DNA from: JAJRRH01 sp047638815 | GTDB lineage: Bacteria > Bacteroidota > Bacteroidia > Flavobacteriales_D > JABDKJ01 | Direction of reading: 5' to 3' | Assembly (NCBI GenBank): GCA_047638815.1 | Contig: JBLIMR010000028.1 | Location: 1 to 31,378, forward strand | DNA length: 31,378 bases | Program-made: the position numbers and the translations under genes | Shown here: in pieces, positions 1 to 8,130 of the stretch | How the letters are laid out: each line of letters begins with the position of its first letter | Position numbering within the stretch: the first letter of the stretch is position 1 | Notes under the pieces: model-generated | The model's input: only the letters and a program-made list of their open reading frames with translations | Database searches by the model: none | What the model was told of the DNA's origin: nothing

Positions 1-32
1 GGCAGTATATAGATAAATTGAAATAGAGTCCT

Positions 33-40
33 TATATTTG
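33..40 (+). promoter_or_regulatory. Candidate -7 box (TATATTTG) for the cold-shock gene
   Basis: TATATTTG matches the Bacteroidota -7 consensus TAnnTTTG. No convincing -33 TTTG lies at the usual spacing. If used, it gives an untranslated leader of roughly 170 bases before the ATG at 215. The leader contains a small hairpin, GTATC-GAA-GATAC, at 69-81. Long structured leaders are typical of cold-shock genes, but the link here is inference. Confidence 0.4.
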
Positions 41-214
41 CACCGGTTTTGACAATCTCTCTTCAGAAGTATCGAAGATACGGTCAACAGTTATTGCAAC
101 AATGGTTTTACGTATTTGATTCCTTATACGATTCGTGATATAATCCATTTGTTATCTTTAACTGACTAATTAGGTTTTGGTAACCACTAATTTTAAAATT
201 GAACGAAAAGAATA

Positions 215-772
215 ATGGGTAGATCTCAAGAGACATTTAATAAGAAGGAAAAAGAGAAGAAAAGATTAAAGAAGCGTAAAGACAAGCTTGCTAAGAAACA
301 GGATCGTAAAGAAAATAACTCAAAAGGAGTTGGATTCGATAACATGATTTCCTATGTAAACGAATTAGGCCACATCGTGGACACTCCGCCAGATCCAGCG
401 GATAAAGTTGAGATAGAAGCTGAAAACATCGTAATTGGTATTCCTAAAAAGGTGGATTTCAAAGAAGATCCGGTGAAAAGAGGTAGAGTTGAGTTCTTCA
501 ACGATCAAAAAGGATATGGTTTTATTAAAGAAGATGGAACAGGAGAGAAATACTTTGTTCACGTCAACGGCTGTAAAGAAGAGATTGGTGAAGGTGATAA
601 TGTTCAATTCGAACTCGAAAGAGGAATGAAGGGAATGAACTGTGTTAGGGTTTCAATAAGGAAAAAAGAACCTGTCGCGCCTAAACCTGTTGAGCCAAAA
701 CCAGGAGAAGAAGCTACAACTGCTGAAGTCAAGGTGGAAGATTTAGCAGAAGAAAAACCTGAAGAGTCTTAA
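215..772 (+). CDS. Cold-shock domain protein with lysine-rich N-terminal extension
   Basis: This is probably an RNA-binding cold-shock protein acting in the cytoplasm. The cold-shock domain spans about residues 88-150 and shows both RNA-binding motifs: KGYGFI (99-104) and YFVHV (113-117). Residues 9-35 are almost entirely Lys, Arg and Glu, a basic helical extension common in Bacteroidota cold-shock proteins of about 150-180 residues. The C-terminal 30 residues are Pro/Glu-rich and look disordered. At 185 residues it is far longer than the 65-70 residue CspA type. The ATG at 215 follows an A-rich AAAAGAA stretch. The gene stands alone, with a possible long leader upstream and a clear hairpin terminator downstream. 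Family assignment is firm; the role in cold adaptation versus general RNA chaperoning is open. Confidence 0.88.
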   Translation: MGRSQETFNKKEKEKKRLKKRKDKLAKKQDRKENNSKGVGFDNMISYVNELGHIVDTPPDPADKVEIEAENIVIGIPKKVDFKEDPVKRGRVEFFNDQKGYGFIKEDGTGEKYFVHVNGCKEEIGEGDNVQFELERGMKGMNCVRVSIRKKEPVAPKPVEPKPGEEATTAEVKVEDLAEEKPEES

Positions 773-800
773 GCGCCAAACTTCTTATTTAAAATATTGA

Positions 801-834
801 AAAAGCTCTTCATTAATGTGTAGAGCTTTTTTTT
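801..834 (+). terminator. Rho-independent terminator of the cold-shock gene
   Basis: A perfect 9-bp stem, AAAAGCTCT (801-809) pairing with AGAGCTTTT (822-830), has a 12-base loop and runs into eight Ts (827-834). It starts 28 bases after the stop codon. It is the clearest intrinsic terminator in the window. Confidence 0.85.
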
Positions 835-1139
835 GTTTTGTACTATAGATTTATTGCTTAGTAGCAATCCATATCGTTTCGTTATTATATAGATATTATT
901 CCCAACGCATAAAATGAAAATTTGGATGAGCCTGACACTCTAGAAGTGTTAAACTAAATTCACAGACGGAATATGAAGTGCTCTGAAGAATCGATCTTGA
1001 TGAGATGGAATAAGAATAGCCAATAACGTATAAAAAAAGAACGGATATCATGGCCTAATCCCGGTGGCAGTCGGTTTCAGTTAAATTGTATTCGTAGCGT
1101 TAAATAGCCGTTCAAATAAGGGTGAGTGTTCTTATTGAG
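835..1139. other. Non-coding stretch, no gene recognised
   Basis: I see no convincing reading frame here on either strand. There are two small inverted repeats: ATTGC/GCAAT (853-868) and ACACT/AGTGT (935-949). Nothing resembles a tRNA or a known riboswitch. It probably carries the upstream regulatory region of the subtilase gene. Confidence 0.4.
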
Positions 1140-1147
1140 TATATTTG
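1140..1147 (+). promoter_or_regulatory. Candidate -7 box (TATATTTG) for the subtilase gene
   Basis: TATATTTG fits TAnnTTTG and lies 22 bases before the ATG at 1170, implying a short leader. No clear -33 element is visible. Confidence 0.4.
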
Positions 1148-1169
1148 AATCCTAATTATTACAATACTT

Positions 1170-3347
1170 ATGAGAAATTCCTTACTGATACTAGTTGTTC
1201 TATTCTGCTTTCAGTTTTCTGCACAGGTCAAGATATCCCAAAATTGTAAAGCCGATATCCAAGTGATATCCAAGGATTTCAAAGCCAATGGTGGAGAAAC
1301 TTCTGAAGAAGTCAAAAGCAAATATGCAATAAGTGTATTAAATGGAGTGGAATACGTATCACTTCTAGCCGAGGTTGATGATAGTTTTAACTCAGGTGAA
1401 ATGGAAAATTCGAATCTAATTATTGGAGCCGAAATTCTCGATATAGTTTCTTTGAAAATTCCACTGGAAAACCTCGAAGAGATTTATAATGTGCCAGGAA
1501 TTTTAACATTACAATTGGCGGGAAAAATAATTTCAGACCTAGACAGGGTAAGATTTGATACTAGAGTTGACTCGGTTCACGCTGGGATTAATTTACCTCA
1601 GGCATATACTGGTCAGGACGTTCTTATAGGCATTACAGATTGGGGGTTTGATTACAGTTCGCCAATGTTTTATGACACGCTGCTGCAGGAAACGAGAATT
1701 CTAGCGGCATGGGATCAATTCAAAAACTCAGGGCCTTCACCGGACAATTACGATTATGGAACGGAGTATAACACCCCGGAAGATCTTTTGTTAGCGGGAG
1801 CTGACACAGCCAATATTTACTCTTTTGCTACTCATGGTTCTCATGTTGCCGGTATTGCAGCTGGCAGTGGAGCAGGGACAGAGTATCGAGGTATGGCTTT
1901 TAATGCGCAATATCTTTTCACTACTTTCTTAGTGGATGAGGCTTCTGTTTTGGATGCATGGCAGTGGATGTATGACAAATCTGTTGAAGAAAATAAACGT
2001 CTGGTTATCAATATGAGCTGGGGCTTATACTATACTGGTGCATTGGATGGTACCTCCTTGTTAAGTCAGGCATTGGATGGTTTTTCTGACCTTGGAGTAC
2101 TGTTCGTAACCTCAAATGGAAATAATGGAAATGTAAATTTTCATATAAATAAGAATTTTGAAAATGATACACTTAAAACGAGAGTGAATTTTTACTCTTC
2201 ATCATCTTTAGCGTCACTTTGGGGACAAAGTATACACGGATGGGGGGAGCCTGGGAATCCATTTACGACATCCATAACTATTTTAAATAATAGCAACGAT
2301 CCAATCAATCAATCGCCATGGTATTCCACTTCAACGACTAATTCTTACGTGGATTCTTATATGACGGTGGGAGAGGAGAATGAGGATACAATTTTTTACA
2401 ATCTTAGTATGGATGATTCATACCCTACGAATGAGCGTCCTCAAATGAGGTTGAGGATAAAAAGACCTTCTTTTGGCGGGATAAAAGTAATTCTGAATGT
2501 GGCGGCCGATGGTGGAGATACACATTTTTGGAATGTCACTGAACTTAGCAACGATGTTGGTAATTGGGGCATGCCATTCAGCACATTAGGTCTAGAATAT
2601 ACTGCTGGGAACAGTCAATATGGGGTTGGCGCACCTGCTTGTTCTCAGAGTTCGATTTCAGTTGCGGCTCATACGGCTTCTTATCAGACTTCTTCAGGAA
2701 GTATTGTCGGAGGACTTCTAGCGAGTTTTTCTAGTAAAGGACCAATTATGACCGGAGATTTGAAACCAGACATTTCCGCACCAGGTGTGAATGTGGCCTC
2801 TTCAATATCATCCTACACTGACAATTCCTTTAATCAGATAGATGTAGTAACTTTTAATGAAAGAGATTATCCTTTTGCAAAGTTCAGTGGAACTTCAATG
2901 TCGTCTCCTGCTGTTGCTGGAATATCGGCACTCATTTTGGAGGCTAATCCGTTTTTATCACCCGCACAAGTTAAACAGGTGATTATCGAAACGGCACGAG
3001 AAGATAGTTATACAGGCGATATTGATGATGAAGGAAGCACAAGTTGGGGACATGGAAAGATAAACGCATACTTGGCGCTTCAATCTGTTTTGGGCCTTGT
3101 AGGAATCACAGAAGTCTCACAAGATCTTTCTTGGAGTTTATATCCGAATCCAGCCAAGGAAGTATTAATGATTGACAACCTCAATGGAAAAATTGATTCC
3201 ATCATGATTCTTGATGATTTGGGTAGAGTTATTAAATCTTATGAGAAATCTGATACATATGATGTGTCTAATCTTTCTTCCGGAGTTTATTGGTTTAGGG
3301 TGGTGCTTGATAATAAAGTTCAACAGCAAAAATTCGTGATTAATTAA
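1170..3347 (+). CDS. Secreted subtilisin-like serine protease (S8) with T9SS sorting domain
   Basis: This is an exported peptidase of the subtilase family. A signal peptide occupies about residues 1-19 (hydrophobic core LLILVVLFCFQF, then SAQ). The catalytic triad reads in the usual order: Asp157 in GITDWG, His222 in THGSHVAGIAAG and Ser576 in FSGTSMSSPAVAG. The oxyanion Asn lies in TSNGNNG (about 315-320). The insert between oxyanion and catalytic Ser is long (about residues 320-490) and includes a stretch resembling a jelly-roll or pro-protein-convertase-like domain. The last 70 residues (about 655-725), starting SLYPNPA and ending KFVIN, form a type A sorting domain of the type IX secretion system, so the protein should cross the outer membrane and be released or anchored at the surface. 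The gene is monocistronic. The substrate cannot be told from sequence. Confidence 0.92.
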   Translation: MRNSLLILVVLFCFQFSAQVKISQNCKADIQVISKDFKANGGETSEEVKSKYAISVLNGVEYVSLLAEVDDSFNSGEMENSNLIIGAEILDIVSLKIPLENLEEIYNVPGILTLQLAGKIISDLDRVRFDTRVDSVHAGINLPQAYTGQDVLIGITDWGFDYSSPMFYDTLLQETRILAAWDQFKNSGPSPDNYDYGTEYNTPEDLLLAGADTANIYSFATHGSHVAGIAAGSGAGTEYRGMAFNAQYLFTTFLVDEASVLDAWQWMYDKSVEENKRLVINMSWGLYYTGALDGTSLLSQALDGFSDLGVLFVTSNGNNGNVNFHINKNFENDTLKTRVNFYSSSSLASLWGQSIHGWGEPGNPFTTSITILNNSNDPINQSPWYSTSTTNSYVDSYMTVGEENEDTIFYNLSMDDSYPTNERPQMRLRIKRPSFGGIKVILNVAADGGDTHFWNVTELSNDVGNWGMPFSTLGLEYTAGNSQYGVGAPACSQSSISVAAHTASYQTSSGSIVGGLLASFSSKGPIMTGDLKPDISAPGVNVASSISSYTDNSFNQIDVVTFNERDYPFAKFSGTSMSSPAVAGISALILEANPFLSPAQVKQVIIETAREDSYTGDIDDEGSTSWGHGKINAYLALQSVLGLVGITEVSQDLSWSLYPNPAKEVLMIDNLNGKIDSIMILDDLGRVIKSYEKSDTYDVSNLSSGVYWFRVVLDNKVQQQKFVIN

Positions 3348-3545
3348 TAGGATTTCCAATTGATGCTCTCGTCAATAGTTTGGCACTCAGAAATGTTTCA
3401 TCTGTGAATCCGCTGTCACTTAAATCTACTGACCATCTATTTTGGTTATTTAGACCACATTTCACATATTCGCTGTTATTATATAAGTGAAGTCTTTTAT
3501 TATGATCTCGTTAAATGCTTTTTATTTGGGTATAAAAAAGTAGTC

Positions 3546-3989
3546 ATGATTAAAATTCTCAAAGAGTTTAAGGAATTTGCCGTAAAAGGCAATATGGTTG
3601 AGATAGCTATTGGTGTTATTTTGGGTGCCTCATTCAACAAAGTTGTTAATGTACTAGTAAAGGACATTTTTATGCCACCCTTGGCCTTTCTAACAAGTGG
3701 ATTAAGCTGGGCAGACCAGAAATTTGTATTGCAAGAATCAATTTTAGATCAACAAGGTGCAGTTCTGCAAAGTGAGGTTGCGTTGGGCTATGGGAAGTTG
3801 ATCGAAGCTTCTATTGATTTTTTAGTTATTGGTTTGACGGTGTTTGTTGTCGTCAAGATGATGAATAGAATAATAAACAAGTCACAGGATGTTAAGGATA
3901 CCACCATTAAAACGCCTAAGAATATTGAGCTTTTACACGAAATGACTGAATTGCTTAAAAGTCAGAATGAAATATTAAAGAGCAAATAA
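3546..3989 (+). CDS. mscL: Large-conductance mechanosensitive channel MscL
   Basis: This is an inner-membrane emergency valve that opens under membrane tension to release osmolytes after hypo-osmotic shock. The N-terminal amphipathic helix and first membrane helix (about residues 1-40, including EFAVKGNMVEIAIGVILG) are the family signature. The second helix is FLVIGLTVFVVVKMM (about 92-106), followed by a charged cytoplasmic helix. At 147 residues it is slightly longer than the E. coli protein because the periplasmic loop (about 46-85) is extended. The gene is alone, about 200 bases after the subtilase. The ATG at 3546 is the first of the conserved N-terminus. Confidence 0.95.
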   Translation: MIKILKEFKEFAVKGNMVEIAIGVILGASFNKVVNVLVKDIFMPPLAFLTSGLSWADQKFVLQESILDQQGAVLQSEVALGYGKLIEASIDFLVIGLTVFVVVKMMNRIINKSQDVKDTTIKTPKNIELLHEMTELLKSQNEILKSK

Positions 3990-4061
3990 AACACCAAAGT
4001 CATTTCAATCTTCATTTAGATCATTAACCATTATATAAATTCAATAATTTATTGACATGTA

Positions 4062-4106
4062 CGTAGTTGACTACATAAATCATTTGTATTTGCGTAGTCA
4101 ACTACG
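4062..4106 (+). promoter_or_regulatory. Candidate operator pair: 13-bp inverted repeat before the MarR gene
   Basis: CGTAGTTGACTAC (4062-4074) and GTAGTCAACTACG (4094-4106) are exact reverse complements separated by 19 bases. Each arm is itself nearly palindromic (GTAG-TTGA-CTAC), as expected of a site for a dimeric winged-helix repressor. The second arm ends four bases before the MarR ATG at 4111, so bound protein would block transcription start. Autoregulation by the MarR product is inferred from position. Confidence 0.65.
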
Positions 4107-4110
4107 GAAT

Positions 4111-4595
4111 ATGGAAGATAAAGATTTTTTAAAGGAGCTGGGAAATATGGCATTTACCACGAGACTCAAGAGGTTAAGTGATGTTATGTTGCACGAGGGG
4201 AGGAGGTTATATACTGACTTAAATGTTGACATTAAACCAAATTGGTTTGTGATATTAAGATTCTGAAATCCAAAGGACCCATGAGTGTTATGGAGATAGC
4301 TCAAAGCATAAAAATGTCTCATCCATCGGTAATTAACATTATTAATAAAATGACTAGTTCGGGTTATATCGACTCTGAAAAGGATACTAATGATTCCAGA
4401 AGGCGATTACTGACTCTATCAGAATATGCTATTTCAAAATTGCCGGAATATGAAAGTATTTGGGATGCCGGCTCGAAGGGCGTAGAAAAAACATTAGAGG
4501 CTATGGAATTCATAACTCAACTTGAGGATGAATTTTTTGAAAGAGGATTTAAAGAAAGGGTCTTGGGAAAACTAGATAAGATCCACTTAAAGTAA
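4111..4595 (+). pseudogene. MarR-family transcriptional regulator, frameshifted
   Basis: Two overlapping reading frames together make one MarR protein of about 161 residues. The first runs from the ATG at 4111 (MEDKDFLKELGNMAF) and stops at 4266 just after NWFVILRF. The second picks up LKSKGPMSVMEIAQ at 4263 and continues to 4595 with a normal winged helix (MSHPSVINIINKM as recognition helix, then DSRRRLLTL as wing). A single lost base between about 4236 and 4266 explains the break. The surroundings look healthy: an operator-like inverted repeat upstream and a GNAT gene four bases downstream. It may be a recent mutation or a sequencing error. I see no heptanucleotide slippery site that would suggest programmed frameshifting. 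The intact gene would repress its own operon. Confidence 0.75.
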
Positions 4596-4599
4596 GGGC

Positions 4600-5082
4600 A
4601 TGATGCAAAATCAGTCAGAGATGAAAATAGAAATGATAAATTTTAAAAAGGAACTTTCAGAAGATTTTTGTAGGTTAAATTACGAATGGCTAGAAAAGTA
4701 TTTTTACATTGAAGATTATGATAGGACAGTATTGACAAATCCTCAGGAATATATCATTGACAAAGGAGGACACATTTTCTTTGCGAAATTTGGGGACGAA
4801 ATTCTGGGCACAGTTGCTTTGATAAAAAGAGGGGAAGCTGTTTTTGAGTTGTCTAAAATGGCGGTTACGGAGAAGTGTAAAGGCATGAGAATTGGACAGA
4901 AAATGATGTATTTCTGTATTAACAAGACAGCTGAATTGGGTGCAGAAATACTTTTTCTAGATTCGAATACGAAGCTGACACCTGCCATCAGCCTTTATCG
5001 TAAAGTTGGATTTAAGGAAATCCCTGTTCCTGAAGATACCCCATATGATAGATGTAATATTCGAATGCAAATTAAATTGTAG
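4600..5082 (+). CDS. GNAT-family N-acetyltransferase
   Basis: This cytoplasmic enzyme is expected to transfer an acetyl group from acetyl-CoA to an amine; the substrate is unknown. The acetyl-CoA pyrophosphate loop is visible at residues 92-100 (KCKGMRIGQ, matching R/Q-x-x-G-x-G/A), preceded by the beta-strand FELSKMAV and followed by the usual AISLYRKVGFKE (about 129-140). Length (160) is normal. It starts four bases after the MarR frame ends, so the two form an operon. MarR-GNAT pairs, and MarR-GNAT fusions, are common in bacteria and usually serve drug or metabolite resistance. If the MarR break is real, this gene may be constitutively expressed. ATG at 4600 or 4603 could serve as start. 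Confidence 0.85.
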   Translation: MMQNQSEMKIEMINFKKELSEDFCRLNYEWLEKYFYIEDYDRTVLTNPQEYIIDKGGHIFFAKFGDEILGTVALIKRGEAVFELSKMAVTEKCKGMRIGQKMMYFCINKTAELGAEILFLDSNTKLTPAISLYRKVGFKEIPVPEDTPYDRCNIRMQIKL

Positions 5083-5106
5083 AGCCAAATAAGCCACCAT
5101 GTATTC

Positions 5107-5121
5107 AACCATTCAATGGTT
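5107..5121. promoter_or_regulatory. Perfect 7-1-7 palindrome after the GNAT gene
   Basis: AACCATT-C-AATGGTT is a perfect inverted repeat with a one-base centre, 25 bases after the GNAT stop. It has no T-tract, so it is a poor terminator. It could be an operator for the ABC exporter downstream. Otherwise the 284-base gap (5083-5366) holds only a weak TATTGG/CCAATA inverted repeat at 5233-5253. Confidence 0.3.
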
Positions 5122-5366
5122 AAATTGATATGGTCACACTCAACACTATCTCTTTTTCTGAAACTATAAGTATGATGTTCACCCTCGGGAATTGATTGAA
5201 TTACCCTTAATATATATTGTTAGACCGGTTCGTATTGGTATACTGGGCCAATATGCTTAGAGAGGAAATTGTATTATCCGTGCGAAAACAAATTCACAGA
5301 AAAACCGAGGCGAAAGGTAATAGAAGGAGATTAAGAAGTACTTTTGATGCACAATTATTTCATTGA

Positions 5367-7127
5367 ATGAAACATCTTAAAGAGAAGGAAAAATCTAAGG
5401 GAAATGTCTCCATTGCCAGTGTTTTTAAAACAATTATTTGGCCTAGGAAAAATTTACTCTTCGTTGGACTTGTTCTAATCGTAATCAGTCGATTAGCGGG
5501 TCTGGTTCTACCTTTTGAATCAAAAGTTTTAATGGATGATGTTGTGATCAATAAAGACATTGATAAGTTATATGAGGTTATCATTTTCGTTATTTCTGCG
5601 GTTGTAATTCAAGCCATTACATCTTTCCTATTAACGAGATTATTAAGTGTCGAAGCACAACATCTGATTGCTCAGTTAAGGGTACGCGTCCAGAAAAAAG
5701 TCATGAGCTTGCCTATAAACTTTTTTGATAATAGTAAGTCAGGTGAACTAGTTTCTAGAATAATGAGAGATGTTGAGGGGGTTAGAAACCTTGTTGGAAC
5801 TGGATTGGTGCAACTTATAGGTGGAACGATCACGGCCATTGTTTCTCTCATTCTTATGATAAATATCAATGGTAAGATGACAGCCTATGTGCTGATCCCT
5901 GTTGCATTGTTTGGAGTGATTGCGATGAAAGCTTTTGGATATATCAGACCCATCTTTAGAGAAAGAGGAAAGATCAATGCTGAAGTTACGGGGCGTTTAA
6001 CGGAAACCTTAAATGGTGTTCGAGTAATAAAGGGATTTAATGCGGAAGAGCAAGAGGTAAAGGCTTTTGAAGCTGGAGTGGATCGATTGTATCAAAACGT
6101 TAAAAAGAGTTTAACAACTACAGCTATGGTAACGAGTTCTTCAACCTTATTGCTTGGACTGGCTTCCACTGGAATCATGGGAATGAGCGGATATTACATC
6201 ATAGAAGGAACTATGTCTATAGGAGACTTCATTTCGTTCACGCTATTCTTAGGGTTCATGATTGCGCCTATTGTACAGATGAGTAATATCGGAAGTCAGT
6301 TAACCGAGGGTTTTGCCGGCCTGGATAGAACGGAAGAATTGATGAACTTACCCTCTGAGCATGATGCAAAGGAAAGAACTGTAGCGTTAGGAGACATCAA
6401 AGGCAATATTCAATTCGACAATGTTTCCTTTGCCTATGATGAAAATAAAGAGGTTATAAAGAACATAAGCATAAACGCGCCTAATGGATCGGTCACCGCA
6501 TTGGTGGGCTCTTCAGGTTCTGGTAAATCTACTATCGCTGGATTAGTGTCTTCTTTTCTTCAGCCCCAAGAAGGTAAAATAACGGTTGACGGTCAAGATA
6601 TCGCAAAGGTGACGCTGAGCAGCTATAGAAGAAATTTGGGTGTTGTTCTCCAAGATGACTTCTTATTTGAAGGATCCATCAGGGAGAATATTATTTTCCC
6701 AAGACCAAACGCCACCGATGCTGAAATACGCGCTGCCGTTGTTGCGGCATACGTCAATGAATTTACCGATGTCTTCGAAGACGGGATAGAGACTTTAATA
6801 GGGGAGAGAGGAGTGAAGCTTTCTGGAGGTCAGAGACAAAGAATAGCAATCGCTAGAGCTGTGCTTGCGGACCCGAAAATTCTTATCCTTGATGAGGCAA
6901 CTTCCAACCTCGATACTGAAAGTGAGGCAATGATTCAAGAAAGTTTAGCGGAGTTAATGAAAGGAAGAACTACTTTTGTGATCGCCCACAGATTGAGTAC
7001 CATTCGAAAGGCGGACCAAATTTTGGTGATAGAAAAAGGTGAAATCGTTGAGCAAGGCAATCATGATGATTTGATTGCAGCAGAAGGGAGATATCATGAA
7101 TTGTTTACCTATCAAGCAAGAATTTAA
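5367..7127 (+). CDS. ABC exporter, fused membrane and ATPase domains (MsbA/multidrug type)
   Basis: This is an inner-membrane half-transporter that would work as a homodimer and export lipids, drugs or peptides. Residues about 25-310 form the six-helix exporter domain (first helix LLFVGLVLIVISRLAGLVLP). The ATPase domain follows: Walker A GSSGSGKST (381-389), Q-loop at LQDDF (428-432), signature LSGGQ (485-489), Walker B ILILDE with catalytic Glu510, and the H-loop His541 in IAHRLST. All catalytic residues are intact and the length (586) is typical. The ATG at 5367 overlaps a TGA in the context TTGAATGA. The GIY-YIG-like gene follows 24 bases later and may be co-transcribed. Substrate is not predictable. 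Confidence 0.93.
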   Translation: MKHLKEKEKSKGNVSIASVFKTIIWPRKNLLFVGLVLIVISRLAGLVLPFESKVLMDDVVINKDIDKLYEVIIFVISAVVIQAITSFLLTRLLSVEAQHLIAQLRVRVQKKVMSLPINFFDNSKSGELVSRIMRDVEGVRNLVGTGLVQLIGGTITAIVSLILMININGKMTAYVLIPVALFGVIAMKAFGYIRPIFRERGKINAEVTGRLTETLNGVRVIKGFNAEEQEVKAFEAGVDRLYQNVKKSLTTTAMVTSSSTLLLGLASTGIMGMSGYYIIEGTMSIGDFISFTLFLGFMIAPIVQMSNIGSQLTEGFAGLDRTEELMNLPSEHDAKERTVALGDIKGNIQFDNVSFAYDENKEVIKNISINAPNGSVTALVGSSGSGKSTIAGLVSSFLQPQEGKITVDGQDIAKVTLSSYRRNLGVVLQDDFLFEGSIRENIIFPRPNATDAEIRAAVVAAYVNEFTDVFEDGIETLIGERGVKLSGGQRQRIAIARAVLADPKILILDEATSNLDTESEAMIQESLAELMKGRTTFVIAHRLSTIRKADQILVIEKGEIVEQGNHDDLIAAEGRYHELFTYQARI

Positions 7128-7151
7128 AACAAGTCGTAAAGAAGAAGAAAT

Positions 7152-7442
7152 ATGGTGAAAAATAGCTTTGTATATATTCTGTCAAATGACAAGAAAAATG
7201 CGTTTCATGTTGACGTCACAAATGACCTAAAGCGGAGGCTTGAGCTTCATGCTAACAATCCAAAGGGAATGGTAAAGGACCGACAAGTAGTAAATTTGGT
7301 GTTGGTTGAGACCAAGGAAAATATCAAGTTGGCAATTGATAGACAAAAGGAAATTAAAAGTCTAAGTGTAGAGGATAAAATCAAGTTGGTTTCAGCGGAT
7401 AATCCAGATTGGAAATCAATGAATAAAGATTTTTTAAAATAA
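7152..7442 (+). CDS. GIY-YIG-like small protein with eroded catalytic motif
   Basis: This protein of 96 residues resembles the UvrC/URI-type GIY-YIG nuclease family (COG2827-like). The beginning FVYILSND, the VTNDLKRRLELH segment and the ending IKLVSADNPDWKSM follow that family closely. Two key positions do not. Where the family has a YIG-type triplet before VTNDL, this protein has HVD (residues 19-21), and the conserved glutamate in the REKQIK-like helix appears as RQKEIK (63-68). It is therefore likely inactive as a nuclease, or binds DNA without cutting. The conserved Arg in LKRR is kept. It lies 24 bases after the ABC exporter, so it is probably on the same transcript. The family call is good; the loss of activity is inferred from memory of the family pattern. 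Confidence 0.7.
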   Translation: MVKNSFVYILSNDKKNAFHVDVTNDLKRRLELHANNPKGMVKDRQVVNLVLVETKENIKLAIDRQKEIKSLSVEDKIKLVSADNPDWKSMNKDFLK

Positions 7443-7550
7443 CAATCTCCATTCTGGATTCATCGCACTTAACGATCACGTTTACGGGTTAACAAATGTG
7501 ATTTCTGCAATTTCCCTAGGTAATCTGAGAGTCATACTAATTTGAAATCA

Positions 7551-7565
7551 CTGCGAAATTCGCAG
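7551..7565. promoter_or_regulatory. Perfect palindrome CTGCGAA-A-TTCGCAG
   Basis: A 7-1-7 perfect inverted repeat lies 42 bases before the ATG of the broken CotH gene. There is no T-tract. It may be an operator for the former gene or a hairpin ending the exporter transcript. Confidence 0.3.
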
Positions 7566-7607
7566 CCGAGCCATTTAATTTCATCTTGAAATAGTCAACT
7601 TATATTA

Positions 7608-7691
7608 ATGAAGAGAATAAGTTTAATACTAATCTTTTTTTACGCTTTCGTTTCTTTTTCGCAGAATGAGTATAATACTCCCCAAAATTAG
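7608..7691 (+). pseudogene. 5' end of a disrupted secreted-protein gene (signal peptide only)
   Basis: From the ATG at 7608 a classic signal peptide is encoded (MKRISLILIFFYAFVSFSQ), followed by NEYNT and a stop created inside the left end of an insertion element. Only about 24 host codons remain. The CotH-like tail beyond the element is in the same orientation, so the two are most simply read as the head and tail of one gene whose middle has been lost. Confidence 0.55.
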
Positions 7692-8130
7692 GACAGGTAA
7701 TTAAGTTTTAAATTTACACTGTCGAATATGAAGAAAACAGGAAGAAAATTTAGTGCATTCTTCAAAGCTAAAGTAGCAATAGAAGCGATAAAAGAGCGAA
7801 GCAGTCTACAAGAACTGGCTTCAAAATTTGAACTGCATCCCAATCAAATAACAAGTTGGAAACGAGAGTTTTTAGAGAATGCTGATTTGGCCTTTGGTCA
7901 GAAATCAGAAAAAGAGAATTCAGATTCTGAGACAGAACCACTCTTTAGTAAAATAGGTCAGCTTCAGGTGGAGAATGATTTTTTAAAGAAAGTCTTGGGC
8001 AAATGAGTACAACGGAAAGAAGACATACTGAAATAGGAAAAGTGCCCCCCTAATCATTTGTGTGAAATTAAAAAAGTGGCTTCTTAATAAACTAATAACT
8101 AACTTTAAACTGTCCTAAGGATGGGGAGTA
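7676..8130 (+). mobile_element. Internally deleted IS3-family insertion sequence
   Basis: The ends are imperfect inverted repeats: CTCCCCAAAATTAGGACAG (7678-7696) against CTGTCCTAAGGATGGGGAG (8110-8128), 16 of 19 positions matching, possibly extended by TA on each side. Inside is an intact orfA (7728-8006). The orfB start (ATGAGTACAACGG at 8003) runs only about 16 codons to a stop at 8053, so the whole DDE catalytic domain is missing. A full element would be about 1.2-1.3 kb; this one is 455 bases. No clean target duplication is visible, which fits a later deletion or recombination. It cannot move by itself but could be mobilised in trans. Confidence 0.8.
7728..8006 (+). CDS. IS3-family transposase OrfA (helix-turn-helix subunit)
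   Basis: A 92-residue protein with the HTH_Tnp_1 fold: FSAFFKAKVAIEAIKERSSLQELASKFELHPNQITSWKREFLENA (in two pieces, residues about 8-52), followed by a leucine-zipper-like tail (IGQLQVENDFLKKVLGK) used for dimerising with OrfAB. Length and sequence are complete for OrfA. In a whole element, -1 frameshifting near the end of orfA would produce the OrfAB transposase, but orfB is deleted here. OrfA alone can act only as a terminal-repeat-binding protein or inhibitor. Confidence 0.88.
   Translation: MKKTGRKFSAFFKAKVAIEAIKERSSLQELASKFELHPNQITSWKREFLENADLAFGQKSEKENSDSETEPLFSKIGQLQVENDFLKKVLGK

Noticed and set aside
4236..4270. Programmed -1 frameshifting in the MarR gene
   Set aside because: No X-XXY-YYZ slippery heptamer or downstream structure is visible; a one-base loss is simpler.
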